DNA from: Nitrospira sp.
GTDB taxonomy: Bacteria > Nitrospirota > Thermodesulfovibrionia > UBA6902
Direction: 5' to 3'
DNA: 64,000 nucleotides
NCBI GenBank assembly: GCA_016784355.1
Contig: JADHUV010000007.1
Coordinates: forward strand, 1-64,000
Shown piece after piece: positions 45,040-55,688 of the stretch. A program made the position numbers and the translations under genes. Position 1 is the first letter of the stretch, and each line of letters opens with the position of its first letter. The notes beneath the pieces are model-generated. The model made no database searches. It saw only the letters and a program-made list of their open reading frames with translations, and was not told the origin of the DNA.

Positions 45040-46680
45040 TTACTCCCAGCAATAGCTGGCAGTCAACTGCGGGTTTTCCTGCCATGGGGCCTTCATGTAA
45101 CTCCAGACCTTACTGTTTACAAGGCGATCGATTTCCTGATAGAAATTAATAGCACCCTGAAAACCCGCATAGGGTCCGCCGGAATCGTAACTGTGAAGCT
45201 GCTTCATGGGCACACCCAGTTTCTGCACTGAAAACTTTTCTTTAATACCTGCACAGAAGATATCAGGTTTCATCATTTCTACGAGTTTCTCGGCTTCGTA
45301 CTGATTTAAATCATCAATGATGAGAGTGCCTTCCGCCATTTCAGGAATGAGGCCGTCATACTCTTTAAACTTATACCCCGCATCTTCCAGGGCCTTCATC
45401 TCCTCAACAGACTTCCGTGGATTGTAACGAGTCTCATCTGCTTCGACTTCAATCTCTTCAATGTTGCGGCTGTCCGCATCCACTTTCAAAGTCGGCAGTA
45501 CATGGCGGCCTTCGTAATCATCACGGTGTGCAAATTCGTATCCGGCAGAAATAGTCTTCATTCCCATTTCTTTAAAGAGTTCCTGATAATGGTGAGCCCT
45601 GGAGCCGCCGACAAATATCATGGCGGTTTTACCTTCTGTTCTGCTGCGGACATCCTTTCTGACAGCCTCAACAGCCGGCATCTCCTCTGCAATGACCTTC
45701 TCCACTGTCTTTATCAGCTTCTTATCCCCGAAATACTCTGCAATCTTTCGCAGGGATTTAGCTGTTGCGTCTGCTCCGGTAAAGTTAACCTTTATCCACG
45801 GAATGCCGTATTTTGTCTCCAGCATATCGGCCACATAATTGATAGACCTATGACACATGACGGCATTCAGGTCAGCGGTATGTGCGGAGGCGAACTGGTC
45901 ATAAGTCGAGTTGCCGGAAAAGGTTGAGATGGCTGTAATTCCGCACTTTTCGAAAATCCGGTCAATTTCAAAACCATCACCGCCTATGTTGTATTCTCCC
46001 AGCAGATTGATTTTAAATTTACCGGGCTTTACAGCATCATTTTCACCGACTATGTGCTTAAACACCTGATTGTTTGCTATGTGATGTCCCGCGGACTGAG
46101 AGACCCCTTTATAGCCTTCGCAGCTGAAGGCATAGACATTACAATCGCCAAACTTTTCTTTCATGTTTCTGGTTACCGTGTGAATGTCATCACCAATAAG
46201 CCCTACCGGGCAGGTAGCGAAGACTGCTATGGACTTTGGATGAAAGAGATCATAGGCCTCCTGAATGGCCTCGGTGAGTTTTTTTTCACCGCCAAAAATT
46301 ATATCCTGATCCTGCATGTCCGTTGAAAAACAATAGGTCATGTAGTTCTCTCCGTCAGGTCCGGCATCGGTCTGGTTACGCCGGGTGAGCCAGGAATAAA
46401 AAGAACATCCGATAGGCCCGTGCGTTATGTTGACGATATCACGGGTTGGACCCATAATAACTCCCTTGCAGCCGGCGTAGGTACAGCCCCGCATTGAGAT
46501 TATTCCCGGGATGGTGCGTATATTCGCTGAAATCTCCGGTGTTTCATTTTCCAGAGCCTCATTTATTAATATCTGCTTGGCACGCTTGCGGGCTACCTTT
46601 GGCGGATATTTATTGAGGAGTTCAGCTTTCACATCAACGGGATCCCACTGAACGAGTTTTTTCTTTATATTAATTGCCAT
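45040..46680 (-). CDS. nifD: nitrogenase molybdenum-iron protein alpha chain
   Basis: A subunit of 546 residues. P-cluster cysteines are in GCTYAGCKGVIMGPTRDI, HGPIGCSFYSW and ATCPVGLIGDD. The FeMo-cofactor ligands are the cysteine in AVMCHRSINY and the histidine in LHSYDSGGPYAGF. It is longer than the aerobic form because of an insertion around residues 385-440, usual for anaerobe-type NifD. I start at the ATG 46680 behind AAGGAG; the frame runs open to 46752 into nifI2. Order nifI2-nifD is typical of switch-off-regulated anaerobic nitrogenases. Confidence 0.96.
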   Translation of the reverse strand: MAINIKKKLVQWDPVDVKAELLNKYPPKVARKRAKQILINEALENETPEISANIRTIPGIISMRGCTYAGCKGVIMGPTRDIVNITHGPIGCSFYSWLTRRNQTDAGPDGENYMTYCFSTDMQDQDIIFGGEKKLTEAIQEAYDLFHPKSIAVFATCPVGLIGDDIHTVTRNMKEKFGDCNVYAFSCEGYKGVSQSAGHHIANNQVFKHIVGENDAVKPGKFKINLLGEYNIGGDGFEIDRIFEKCGITAISTFSGNSTYDQFASAHTADLNAVMCHRSINYVADMLETKYGIPWIKVNFTGADATAKSLRKIAEYFGDKKLIKTVEKVIAEEMPAVEAVRKDVRSRTEGKTAMIFVGGSRAHHYQELFKEMGMKTISAGYEFAHRDDYEGRHVLPTLKVDADSRNIEEIEVEADETRYNPRKSVEEMKALEDAGYKFKEYDGLIPEMAEGTLIIDDLNQYEAEKLVEMMKPDIFCAGIKEKFSVQKLGVPMKQLHSYDSGGPYAGFQGAINFYQEIDRLVNSKVWSYMKAPWQENPQLTASYCWE

Positions 46681-46702
46681 TGTTATTCTCCTTGTTATCA
46701 GT

Positions 46703-47077
46703 TTAGGTGATTGCTTTTTTTCCACTCTCACCTGTTCGTAGACGGACAGCATCGCTCAGCGGCAAGACATATACCTTGCCGTCTCCGGCAAGTCCCGTCT
46801 GATTCGTATTGATAATTGTCTCAACCACACAATCGACCCGACTGTCTTCCACGACTACGGTTACAATACGTTTTGGATAGAGCTTGCCTTTCTCACCCAG
46901 CAGGGAAGCGGCTTCCTCATAACCCTGTTCAGCGCCTGCCAGAACCTCACGACTGGCAAAGCCTTTACCTCGGCCATGAGCTTCATGGGCAAAAAATGCA
47001 TCAATTCCACAATCGGTCAGGGCCTGCTTGGTCTGATTCATCATATTGATTCTCACAACGGCGATCACCTCTTTCAT
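46703..47077 (-). CDS. nifI2: P-II-like nitrogenase regulator NifI2
   Basis: A 124-residue P-II relative: KEVIAVVRINMMNQTKQALTDCGIDAFFAHEAHGRGKG, a T-loop region lacking the usual uridylylation tyrosine, and TGLAGDGKVYVLPLSDAVRLRTGE. With NifI1 it forms a complex that binds the MoFe protein and stops catalysis when fixed nitrogen is plentiful, known from Methanococcus. Its start overlaps the end of nifI1 by four bases. Confidence 0.94.
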   Translation of the reverse strand: MKEVIAVVRINMMNQTKQALTDCGIDAFFAHEAHGRGKGFASREVLAGAEQGYEEAASLLGEKGKLYPKRIVTVVVEDSRVDCVVETIINTNQTGLAGDGKVYVLPLSDAVRLRTGESGKKAIT

Positions 47078-47430
47078 GCCGTGACCTCCTCTGCCGCAGA
47101 GCCTTCTTTCACACCGGAACTGATTGTATAGGCTTCAAGTACTTCACTTATAAATATTTTTCCGTCACCAAAAGCGCCCTTTTCTCCGGACCGGCCGGTT
47201 TTCATGATAGTATCGATTACAAAGGTTTTATCTGCATCTTCGATCACGCTCATAAGCATCACTTTAGGCAGTTCGTCATAGGTTACTTCACCAATTTTGA
47301 TCCCGCGCTGCTTGCCGCGGCCTGCGACAGAGTATTTTGTTATAGACGGAAACCCTGCCTCCATAAGTGCCGCAAGGATTGCATCTGCTCTTTCTGGTCT
47401 TACTATCGCTCTTATCATTATCATTTGCAT
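47074..47430 (-). CDS. nifI1: P-II-like nitrogenase regulator NifI1
   Basis: A P-II relative of 116-118 residues: IRAIVRPERADAILAALMEAGFPSITKYSVAGRGKQRGIKIGE, then TGRSGEKGAFGDGKIFISEV. It is the ligand-sensing partner of NifI2 (2-oxoglutarate and ATP). The first ATG is only three bases after AAGGAG; the second, at 47424, has better spacing. It lies 140 bases after nifH. Confidence 0.94.
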   Translation of the reverse strand: MQMIMIRAIVRPERADAILAALMEAGFPSITKYSVAGRGKQRGIKIGEVTYDELPKVMLMSVIEDADKTFVIDTIMKTGRSGEKGAFGDGKIFISEVLEAYTISSGVKEGSAAEEVTA

Positions 47431-47572
47431 TTCTCCTTATTCTTTTTTAGAGTCGTTGTATAAGTAATTTCACGCCCTAAGCCCTTCACCTGGGCCCGTT
47501 CTCACTGGATGACTACTCTCCTTTAAAACAACTGCCGACTTTACAGCCAATAAATACGTTGTCAGGTATTGC

Positions 47573-48430
<858 letters not shown>

Positions 48431-48512
48431 TTACCAGTTTAAATTAATATCCAAGACTGCCTATTGCAGCTTTCATATAATGACTTTTTAACAGAGTTCT
48501 GCAACAACTTAT

Positions 48513-48528
48513 TGCAAGGCCCGTGCCA
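48513..48528 (-). promoter_or_regulatory. sigma-54 promoter of the nifH operon
   Basis: Read on the minus strand the site is TGGCACGGGCCTTGCA, an exact match to TGGCACRNNNNTTGCW. Transcription should start near 48502. Confidence 0.9.
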
Positions 48529-48725
48529 CTTTAGTTTTGAAAAATTAATATGTTTAATATCAGCAAGTTAAGTGATAAAATGAGCATTGACTCTTGCAAA
48601 TTCAGAAAAACTTGAAATGAAGAGAAGTTTACAAAAAGGTAGGGGCATAACCAATTATGTATAAATATATGTTGCCGACAATGCGCTTTGACTCTCTATT
48701 TATCTTTTTATTGAGAGGCTGCGTA

Positions 48726-48750
48726 TACACTATTGTCGAACAATAGTGTA
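48726..48750. promoter_or_regulatory. palindromic operator between nifH and nifA
   Basis: A perfect 11-bp inverted repeat around CGA; the inner arm is ACACTATTGT. Its build ACA-N4-TGT-CGA-ACA-N4-TGT and most of its bases equal those of the site at 31688. It lies about 225-250 bases upstream of the nifH start and about 195-220 upstream of the nifA start, so it could serve both. Confidence 0.65.
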
Positions 48751-48917
48751 AGTATGCATATAATAATGTCGTTAATATTAAAAGCTGCCTTACCCCTTTA
48801 AAAGAGAATGCAGGATAGATAAATATTTATACACAGCGCTGTCAGGCCCTTATATCATTAGGCTTACGTGAAGCTTCAGGCACCAATACGAATGCTCTGC
48901 AGGGCAAGTACTCACCC

Positions 48918-48933
48918 TGGCATACAACTTGCT
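48918..48933 (+). promoter_or_regulatory. sigma-54 promoter of nifA
   Basis: TGGCATACAACTTGCT matches the -24/-12 consensus with a perfect TTGCT and correct spacing. The start is predicted near 48944, two bases before the first ATG of nifA (48946), so the message would be leaderless. A sigma-54 promoter on nifA implies auto-activation or control by another enhancer-binding protein. Confidence 0.75.
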
Positions 48934-48945
48934 TCTTAATTGATT

Positions 48946-50592
48946 ATGATGAAAAAAACTAATCTCAATTGCGGTGAAAATAATACAGAAAAAAACAACC
49001 AGACCAGCTCTGTGAAAACTCCTGAGGTACAGGCACTATACCGTATAGCCCAGTTAGTGGGTTCCGCTGCGGAGCTTGAAGTAACCTTGTCGGAGATCCT
49101 GAAAATACTGCATGATACACTTTTTATGGAACGGGCTTCAATTGTGCTTCTGGATGAAGCAGGCGAGAATTTAACAATCAAAGCCTGTTACGGACTTACG
49201 AATGAGGAAAGAAAACGTGGGGTGTACAACCTTGATGAAGGTGTCATAGGTAAGGTATACAGTTCTAAATCGCCCTTTGTAGTTCCGGATATTAAAAGTG
49301 AACCACTTTTTTTAAATCGCACTCAGGCCCGTTCAATCAGTAAAGGCAATATTGCATTTATAGGTGTCCCCATTCTGCTAAGAAATAAACCGGTAGGTGT
49401 GTTCACTGTTGACCGTCTGTTTGCCTCTGAGGTCTCATACACGGAGGACGTACATTTTATTACGGTAGTTTCTACCCTTATTGCACAGTTTATCGAGCTT
49501 AATAAAGTCATCAAACAGAAGGAGGATGTATGGCTTGAAGAAAACAGAAACCTCAGGGCCCAGCTGGACAAGCGCTACAGTCGTCATAATATTATTGGGC
49601 AGTCCAAGGTAATGAGGGAAGTATTTCAACTGATCGACAGGGTTGCGCCAAGTACTGCAACGGCCCTGCTTCTGGGTGAATCAGGAACAGGCAAAGAACT
49701 GGTAGCGCAGGCTATTCATCACTCCGGGCCGAGGATCAAAGCACCCTTTATACAGCTTAATTGCGCGGCAGTACCGGAGACCTTGATAGAAAGCGAACTC
49801 CTGGGCCACGAAAAAGGCGCCTTCACCGGTGCAACATTCATGAAAAAAGGCCGCTTTGAATTAGCGAATGGCGGCACACTGTTTCTTGATGAGATTGGTG
49901 AGTTACCTTTAAATCTGCAGGCTAAATTGCTGCGCGTTTTACAGGAGAAGAACTTTGAGCGTCTCGGGGGGACAGAAACAATATCCGTAGATGTCAGAAT
50001 AATTGCAGCTACAAATATTAATCTTGAAGAAGCCGTCGCTCAGGGCCTCTTTAGGGCTGACCTTTATTACCGCCTAAATGTATTACCAATATTGCTGCCC
50101 CCATTACGCGACAGGGTAGAGGATATTCCACTGCTTCTGGATTTTTTCCTGCGGGAGAGCAATGAACGTAACGGAAAAATAATGCAGTTTTCACGGGATG
50201 CCGTTGAATTTTTAAAAGGTTACATCTGGCCCGGAAACGTACGTGAAATGCAGAATCTCGTTGAGAGAATGGTGATTATCACGGATCATGAAATCTGCAG
50301 GGTAAGTGATTTGCCCTCAGTTATGATTGCCGAACCGGAGAGGCCTGCAATTCAAGAACTTCCGCACCCGGTAAATATTTCCATAAAGGAAGACTCCCCT
50401 GAGACACCCGTTAATTCAAAGTCATCTTTGAAAGACAGGGAAAAAGAAATCGTAGAAGCAGCCATGCAGAGAAACGGCTGGGTGCAGGCACGCGCCGCGC
50501 GTGAACTCGGTATCACTCAGCGTCAGATCGGGTATAAAATCAAGAAGTACGGGATTATTATGCCGGAGCATATTTGCATAAAAAACGACTGA
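48946..50592 (+). CDS. nifA: nitrogen-fixation transcriptional activator NifA
   Basis: The activator has about 548 residues: GAF domain (about 35-175), AAA+ domain (about 208-440) with Walker A GESGTGKE, the sigma-54 contact GAFTGA, Walker B GGTLFLDEIGELP and the R-finger region, then a Fis-type HTH (GWVQARAARELGITQRQIGYKIKKYG). It drives sigma-54 promoters of nif genes. The CxxxxC linker of oxygen-sensing NifA proteins is not seen, and no nifL is nearby; NifI/P-II or the GAF ligand may provide control. No ribosome site lies before the ATG pair at 48946/48949, matching a leaderless message. Confidence 0.92.
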   Translation: MMKKTNLNCGENNTEKNNQTSSVKTPEVQALYRIAQLVGSAAELEVTLSEILKILHDTLFMERASIVLLDEAGENLTIKACYGLTNEERKRGVYNLDEGVIGKVYSSKSPFVVPDIKSEPLFLNRTQARSISKGNIAFIGVPILLRNKPVGVFTVDRLFASEVSYTEDVHFITVVSTLIAQFIELNKVIKQKEDVWLEENRNLRAQLDKRYSRHNIIGQSKVMREVFQLIDRVAPSTATALLLGESGTGKELVAQAIHHSGPRIKAPFIQLNCAAVPETLIESELLGHEKGAFTGATFMKKGRFELANGGTLFLDEIGELPLNLQAKLLRVLQEKNFERLGGTETISVDVRIIAATNINLEEAVAQGLFRADLYYRLNVLPILLPPLRDRVEDIPLLLDFFLRESNERNGKIMQFSRDAVEFLKGYIWPGNVREMQNLVERMVIITDHEICRVSDLPSVMIAEPERPAIQELPHPVNISIKEDSPETPVNSKSSLKDREKEIVEAAMQRNGWVQARAARELGITQRQIGYKIKKYGIIMPEHICIKND

Positions 50593-51020
50593 GGGTTTTT
50601 GCCAATTAAAGATTCCCTTATAGACTTCATCCAGGTCAATTGGAGGATATCTATTGTCGGCAAAGAAACTGAACAAATCCGCTCCCTGAAGATATATTAA
50701 TAAAAAGATTGCTTGAATAAAACTCATATGAATGCACGAGCACTCGGACAGTAACACATAAATACCCAATCGTTTCATCTTCTTCCCCAAAGCCTCCCCG
50801 CTTATGATTCAATCTTCTGCAGTGCTTATTCTGTTATAGTTGTCCCTCTGAAGACCTGTCATCATTTCTGTCTTGTCCTTGCTTTACGTTATGGCTATTA
50901 CTTTTGTCTTGCTGACTCCGCTGTCTATATTAGATGGAGAGTGTTCGATGTGTGTTGATGCGTTAAAAGTGCTGATGTCATTTCCTGAATTTATAACATA
51001 TGAAATGTTAGAGTTTAAAT
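50593..51020. other. intergenic region after nifA
   Basis: I see no gene here. ATTGTCGGCAA at 50653-50663 resembles half of the nif operator core. No intrinsic terminator with a clear stem and T-run is visible just after nifA, so transcripts may run on or end by Rho. Confidence 0.5.
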
Positions 51021-51329
51021 ATGATTACTAGAAAATGTCCTTATTGCAAGGATAAAAGCGTTACATATCGTCAATTGTTCATGCACATATTTTTTTCAAA
51101 GAGTTTTTTTTGTGAAAGCTGTGGACATGGAGTTATGCCTATGCCGGGAATGGTTCATGTTATTCTGGTTAATATCGTGGCAGTGGCAGCGCTCTGGGGC
51201 GGAATCATGGCTGCTTACATTTATGAGAGTTGGTTGATTTTTATTATTAGCATAAGTGTATCCCTATCTATTGCAAAATCACTTAAGTTTTTTGGTAGGT
51301 TGATCAGCATGCCGAAGAAGCAAATGTAA
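51021..51329 (+). CDS. small zinc-ribbon membrane protein
   Basis: The 102-residue product begins with two CxxC pairs (RKCPYCKDK and FFCESCGHG) that would form a zinc ribbon, followed by two membrane helices (about 43-65 and 70-90) and a basic end (MPKKQM). Similar small proteins are annotated only as hypothetical. It faces nifV tail to tail. Confidence 0.65.
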   Translation: MITRKCPYCKDKSVTYRQLFMHIFFSKSFFCESCGHGVMPMPGMVHVILVNIVAVAALWGGIMAAYIYESWLIFIISISVSLSIAKSLKFFGRLISMPKKQM

Positions 51330-51517
51330 ATATGGGTGGTGTCTATAATTGAAAAGTAGAGTAATAAACGGATATAAGGACAAGCAGCCTTCTTTATGGA
51401 ATAAGGTAAGTAAATGGCAATGGGAGCATCTGTGACTGGTGGTGTACGGGGTCAGATCTTTAATCGTAGCAGCCATAAGCAATCAACGACAAGAGTTCAT
51501 TTAAAAGCTAATATTTC

Positions 51518-52621
51518 TCATTGGCAGAGCTCAACAATCTCCTTATCGAACAGTGGTCTTCCAAGCCGTCCTGCCTTTTCCCTGAAAGCGGGAAAGAGCT
51601 CTTCCAGTTTTTCAGGAGACAGACGTATTTGTAAGTGATTGAGGCGGCCGGATAAACTGTTTCTCCCTATTTTCGCACCATACAAAAGACGCCTCACTGC
51701 TCCAACTTGCTTTGGATTGTAGGGTTCATATGTTGAGTGCTCCCTATTCAGTCCCTGCAGATGCATGCCCGTTTCACAGGTAAATATATTATCGCCTATA
51801 ATCGGGTGGTGCTGATCAATGGCTTTTGCTGCTGCCTCGCTTACCAGAGAACATAGAGGCCTTAGCTTTTCAGTACGGTACGTCCACCCTGCCTTAAGCG
51901 TAAAAAAACCTGCAAGCTCTTCCAGGCGCGCATTCCCCGCTCTTTCCCCTAAGCCCAGTACAGTGGCATCGGCCCACTGCGCCCCTGCCTGCAGTGCAGA
52001 TATGGCATTTGCTGTTGCCATCCCAAAATCATTATGAGTATGAACACCGATTTCCATGCCATAGGCATTAATTCCCTGCAAGGTATTAATCATTTCCATA
52101 GGGGTGGCAATGCCGACTGTATCGGCTATACGGATTCTCTGTGCGCCCTTTTCGGAGGCAATCTTAATTATTTCCTGCAAAAAACATGGATCTGCACGTG
52201 TTGCATCTTCAAGGCCGAGCGAGATTTTTTTAAAGCCGATATTACTTGCATACTTAAGTGAGTCAATAAGAGTCTGCCTTATCCATGGCCTGTTTTTACC
52301 GAGTTTCTTTTCAATATGCAGATCAGACACCGGGATGGAAAGAGAGATAATATCCGGGTTTAATTGTGCTGCATATTTTATATCTTCTAAATTGCAGCGT
52401 GACCATAATGAAAGTGATACCTCCGGGGTTATCTCCCTGCTTTCTTTCATTAGCCGGCAAAGCTCACCATCAAAGCGTGTTGCAATGCCAAGCTCAATCT
52501 CTTCGATTCCGACCAGAGCAAGTCCTCTGACTATTGCAAGCTTCTGCGCAAAAGAGAAATTAACTCCCACTGTCTGCGAGCCTTCTCTTAGCGTGGTATC
52601 AATAATGCCTTTCATATTCAT
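51518..52621 (-). CDS. nifV: homocitrate synthase
   Basis: A 367-residue member of the DRE-TIM metallolyase family: the start IIDTTLREGSQTVGVNFS with metal-binding aspartate, GLEDATRAD, and IGVHTHNDFGMATANAISALQAGAQWADATVLGLGERAGNARLEE with the metal-binding histidines. It condenses acetyl-CoA and 2-oxoglutarate to homocitrate, the organic part of FeMo-cofactor. Sequence alone does not exclude a related citramalate or isopropylmalate activity, but its place after nifE-N-B-X strongly supports NifV. It is the last gene of this operon. Confidence 0.92.
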   Translation of the reverse strand: MNMKGIIDTTLREGSQTVGVNFSFAQKLAIVRGLALVGIEEIELGIATRFDGELCRLMKESREITPEVSLSLWSRCNLEDIKYAAQLNPDIISLSIPVSDLHIEKKLGKNRPWIRQTLIDSLKYASNIGFKKISLGLEDATRADPCFLQEIIKIASEKGAQRIRIADTVGIATPMEMINTLQGINAYGMEIGVHTHNDFGMATANAISALQAGAQWADATVLGLGERAGNARLEELAGFFTLKAGWTYRTEKLRPLCSLVSEAAAKAIDQHHPIIGDNIFTCETGMHLQGLNREHSTYEPYNPKQVGAVRRLLYGAKIGRNSLSGRLNHLQIRLSPEKLEELFPAFREKAGRLGRPLFDKEIVELCQ

Positions 52622-52634
52622 AGATCATCCCTTC

Positions 52635-52946
52635 CTAGACCTTGATGTCTCTCACTGCTCCTGAATAAATTACCGGCTCTATCCCTAGCGCCTTGAGGGC
52701 CTGAGCAGGTTCATCGCCAATTTTTGTAATGAAAAGTTTTTCACATCCCTTTAACACCTTCCCGACCGCCATGAAACGCTTTTCATCAAAGGCATGACCT
52801 TTCTGGGCAGGTGCATAGGGCTCTACATCGATTTCATTTATCAGCTCGATGGATTCAGGCGCGGCGTTATACACAGAAAACTTCCTCGCCTTCCCAAAGT
52901 GCTCGTTTACAGTAATGCCGTCTGTCGTAGCAATCGCTATTTTCAT
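52635..52946 (-). CDS. NifX/NifB-type dinitrogenase cofactor-binding protein
   Basis: The 103-residue product is one NifX-like domain: IAIATTDGITVNEHFGKARKFSVYN with the conserved histidine, GHAFDEKRFMAVGKVLKGCEKLFITKIGDEPAQALKALGIEPVIYSGA. It should carry NifB-cofactor or FeMo-cofactor between NifB and NifEN. It differs clearly from the copy after nifK (43183). It lies between nifB and nifV. Confidence 0.88.
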   Translation of the reverse strand: MKIAIATTDGITVNEHFGKARKFSVYNAAPESIELINEIDVEPYAPAQKGHAFDEKRFMAVGKVLKGCEKLFITKIGDEPAQALKALGIEPVIYSGAVRDIKV

Positions 52947-52973
52947 ATTTGTCTCCTTACTATAAAACTATTT

Positions 52974-54260
52974 TCAAGAACATCCCCCGCCGCTCCCGGC
53001 ACATTCAGTCTTGCTGGTACAGGAGACCTCACGGGCTTTCATAGCCGTTAGACCCGCCGTATTGTTATTAAAGGCGGCCTCAAGACCCATCTCAATAAAG
53101 CCATTCATGACATAGGTCTGCACTCCGTACTTGGCGAGTACTTTTTGGGGAGTAGCACCTATACCGCTTACTAATATGGCGCTGCAGTCTACAAGTATCC
53201 TGGCAAGATGCAGCCAGCGTGTCGGGCCGCATCCCCGCTTTGGGGTCTCACGTTCTTCAATGAGTTTTAAAACGTTGTTATCGCGGGACCATATCTGCAC
53301 TGTTTCAGCTTCACCCAGGTGCTGATTAATCAGAATACCTTCCAGTGTAGCAACTGCGATGTACGGCCGTCCGCTGGTTTTTTTCGAGGGGACAGGCAAT
53401 TTTGCAGCATCGGAAAGACATGTCCGCATCTCATCCGTACGGTCCTGACCAAGGAGTCCTACCGCATCTGCCCGGCAGCGGGTACAATGACGCATCTGCG
53501 GAAGATACTTTTCAGCTTCTTTACGCAGGGCATCCATCTGCGTCTTATCCGGTTCAAGAATAGCTTCAAAAGGAGTATCTACGTTAGGCAATAAGGCCAT
53601 GCAGTTTAAGAGGTCAACTCCCAGGCTCTTCATTTTTTGGGCTACCTCAACAACATGATGATCATTTATGCCGGGCACCACAATGGTGTTAATCTTAACC
53701 GTAATTCCGGCAGCTTTCAACTTTACAATTGCATCGAGCTGACGGGCCAGTAGCAATTTAGCTGCCTGCAGACCCTTATGAATTACCTTCCCTTCACTGA
53801 CCCAGCCGTAGATCTTTTGACTGATTTCAGGGTTCACCGCATTAACGGTAATCGTTACATGAGAGACTCCTATTTGAGCAATCTCATCAATATGCTTAGC
53901 TATGGCAAAGCCATTACTGGAGAGACAAAGCAGGAGATCAGGAAAACGTTTCCGTATCAGTCGCATTGTCTGCAAGGTCTCCTCCGGATTAGCAAAGGGG
54001 TCTCCGGGTCCCGCAATACCAACAACAGTTATACGGGGCTCTTTTTCCAGTACCTTTTCAACGTAGCTCAGGGCCTGCGAAGGCGAGAGAATGCTGCTGG
54101 TTACGCCGGGACGGGACTCATTAACGCAATCAAATTTTCTATTACAGTAATTACATTTTATATTGCATTTCGGCGCGACCGGCAGGTGTATGCGGCCGAA
54201 CTGCCCTTTCACTTCACCATTAAAACAGGGATGCTTGCTCAAGTCTCTGGGCGTATTCAT
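52974..54260 (-). CDS. nifB: FeMo-cofactor biosynthesis radical SAM protein NifB
   Basis: A 428-residue protein with a radical SAM core holding the cluster motif CNIKCNYC followed by NRKFDC, GIAGPGDPFANPEETLQTM, and VKINTIVVPGINDHHV, and then a fused NifX-like domain (about 300-405, IAVATLEGILINQHLGEAETVQIW). It makes NifB-co, the 8Fe-9S-carbide core. Further cluster-binding cysteines are in MRHCTRCRADA. The end is cysteine/glycine-rich (CAGSGGGC). Confidence 0.96.
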   Translation of the reverse strand: MNTPRDLSKHPCFNGEVKGQFGRIHLPVAPKCNIKCNYCNRKFDCVNESRPGVTSSILSPSQALSYVEKVLEKEPRITVVGIAGPGDPFANPEETLQTMRLIRKRFPDLLLCLSSNGFAIAKHIDEIAQIGVSHVTITVNAVNPEISQKIYGWVSEGKVIHKGLQAAKLLLARQLDAIVKLKAAGITVKINTIVVPGINDHHVVEVAQKMKSLGVDLLNCMALLPNVDTPFEAILEPDKTQMDALRKEAEKYLPQMRHCTRCRADAVGLLGQDRTDEMRTCLSDAAKLPVPSKKTSGRPYIAVATLEGILINQHLGEAETVQIWSRDNNVLKLIEERETPKRGCGPTRWLHLARILVDCSAILVSGIGATPQKVLAKYGVQTYVMNGFIEMGLEAAFNNNTAGLTAMKAREVSCTSKTECAGSGGGCS

Positions 54261-54326
54261 ATGTTCTCCTATACCAGCAATAAGGCTAATTTATTATGCG
54301 ACTCCAGCAGAGCTGTGATGCGGCTC

Positions 54327-55688
54327 TTACATATAGCTGTAGCCGGTTTCTGATTCGCGTTGTTTCTTCTCAAGCAGGGTATTGGCAATAGTATCAAACA
54401 ACTGCTGAGCACCCTGATATCCGATATGCAGTATGCGCTGACCGCCTATGCGGTCATGAACAGGAAAGCCGACCCTGACAATCGGGATATTATTTTTTCT
54501 TGCCACCTGATAGCCTTTGCTGTGACCGATAAGTATATCCGGCTTCAGCTCTGCTGCCAGTTTTTCAATTTCATAAAAGTCCATACCTTCCGCGATCTCC
54601 GGAGTCTCCGAAACAAGGCCCTTGCATACTTCTTTTATGGCTGCTTCCAGTTTTCCGGATTTCCCACCTGAAGCACACAGGACAGGCTGGACACCTATTT
54701 CAGCGAGGAAAGAGGTTAAGCCGATAACCAGATCTTCCTCACCGTAGACAATGGCCCGTTTACCGAAAACATATTTATGACCATCTGCGAGAGAGTCTAT
54801 AAGTCGGCCTCGCTGATTTTCATAGACTGCGGGTGTACTCTGGCCGGTAATATGGTTAAGTGTCTTAAAAAATTTATCTGTCTCTCTCAGGCCAATGGGC
54901 ATACCCAGGCGATGATGCTCAAGGCCAAAATTTTCTTTCAGCAGCAGTCCGGCCGAATCACTCTCAGCAATAGTCCAGCCAAGCTCAATTACAGCTGCCG
55001 AACTTCCAAGCTTTTCAATACTCTGAATCGTGGTGCCGCCACGGGGAATTTTTTCATATTCCAAAAGTGCGGGACCATCCAGGGTCTCAGATATATCCGG
55101 CAGGATTGTAAACGGGACCTTGTAACGGCCGCTGATATCTTTTAAGCTGCGGATATCCTCCGGGGACAGGAGACCGGGAAGAATTGCAAGCTCGTTTGTC
55201 CGTTCTTCAGTTTCTTTTGTAAGCGCTTTTACCAACTCCCTGATCGCGGCATGAAAACCTTCCATGTGCGTACCACTGTAAGAAGGTGTTGAAACTGAGA
55301 CTAAAAGAGGTATCCCGGACTCTCCCTGCGTCATTGCTCTGTACTCATTTAAAAGCTGGGGCAGATCATCCCCGATTGTTTCCGTCAGACAGGTACTGGC
55401 TATTCCGATAAGCTGCGGGTGAAATTTCTCGGTTACATTTTTGATCCCCTGTTTTAAGTTAGGGCCGCCTCCGAAAATTGCATGCTTCTCACCGAGTGAG
55501 GACGATGCAATATCCATAGGCTCATTGAAATGACTGATAATGTAACGGCGCATATAGGTTGCACAGCCCTGCGAACCGTGAAGAAAAGGCACTGTGCCTT
55601 CTATGCCGCGGAAGGCAAGTGTGGCCCCCAGTGGTTTGCAAAGTTTACAGGCATTGGTCGTTGATACAAAGTTGGGCATTTTACTCAT
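54327..55688 (-). CDS. nifN: FeMo-cofactor scaffold protein NifN
   Basis: A 453-residue paralogue of NifK that pairs with NifE to form the scaffold on which FeMo-cofactor matures. It shows FVSTTNACKLCKPLGATLAFRGIEGTVPFLHGSQGCATYMRRYIISHFNEP and STCLTETIGDDLPQ. It overlaps the end of nifE by eight bases. Confidence 0.93.
   Translation of the reverse strand: MSKMPNFVSTTNACKLCKPLGATLAFRGIEGTVPFLHGSQGCATYMRRYIISHFNEPMDIASSSLGEKHAIFGGGPNLKQGIKNVTEKFHPQLIGIASTCLTETIGDDLPQLLNEYRAMTQGESGIPLLVSVSTPSYSGTHMEGFHAAIRELVKALTKETEERTNELAILPGLLSPEDIRSLKDISGRYKVPFTILPDISETLDGPALLEYEKIPRGGTTIQSIEKLGSSAAVIELGWTIAESDSAGLLLKENFGLEHHRLGMPIGLRETDKFFKTLNHITGQSTPAVYENQRGRLIDSLADGHKYVFGKRAIVYGEEDLVIGLTSFLAEIGVQPVLCASGGKSGKLEAAIKEVCKGLVSETPEIAEGMDFYEIEKLAAELKPDILIGHSKGYQVARKNNIPIVRVGFPVHDRIGGQRILHIGYQGAQQLFDTIANTLLEKKQRESETGYSYM

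Noticed and set aside
45502-46326. plus-strand open frames opposite nifD
   Set aside because: Shadows of nifD, whose cluster and cofactor ligands are all visible on the minus strand.
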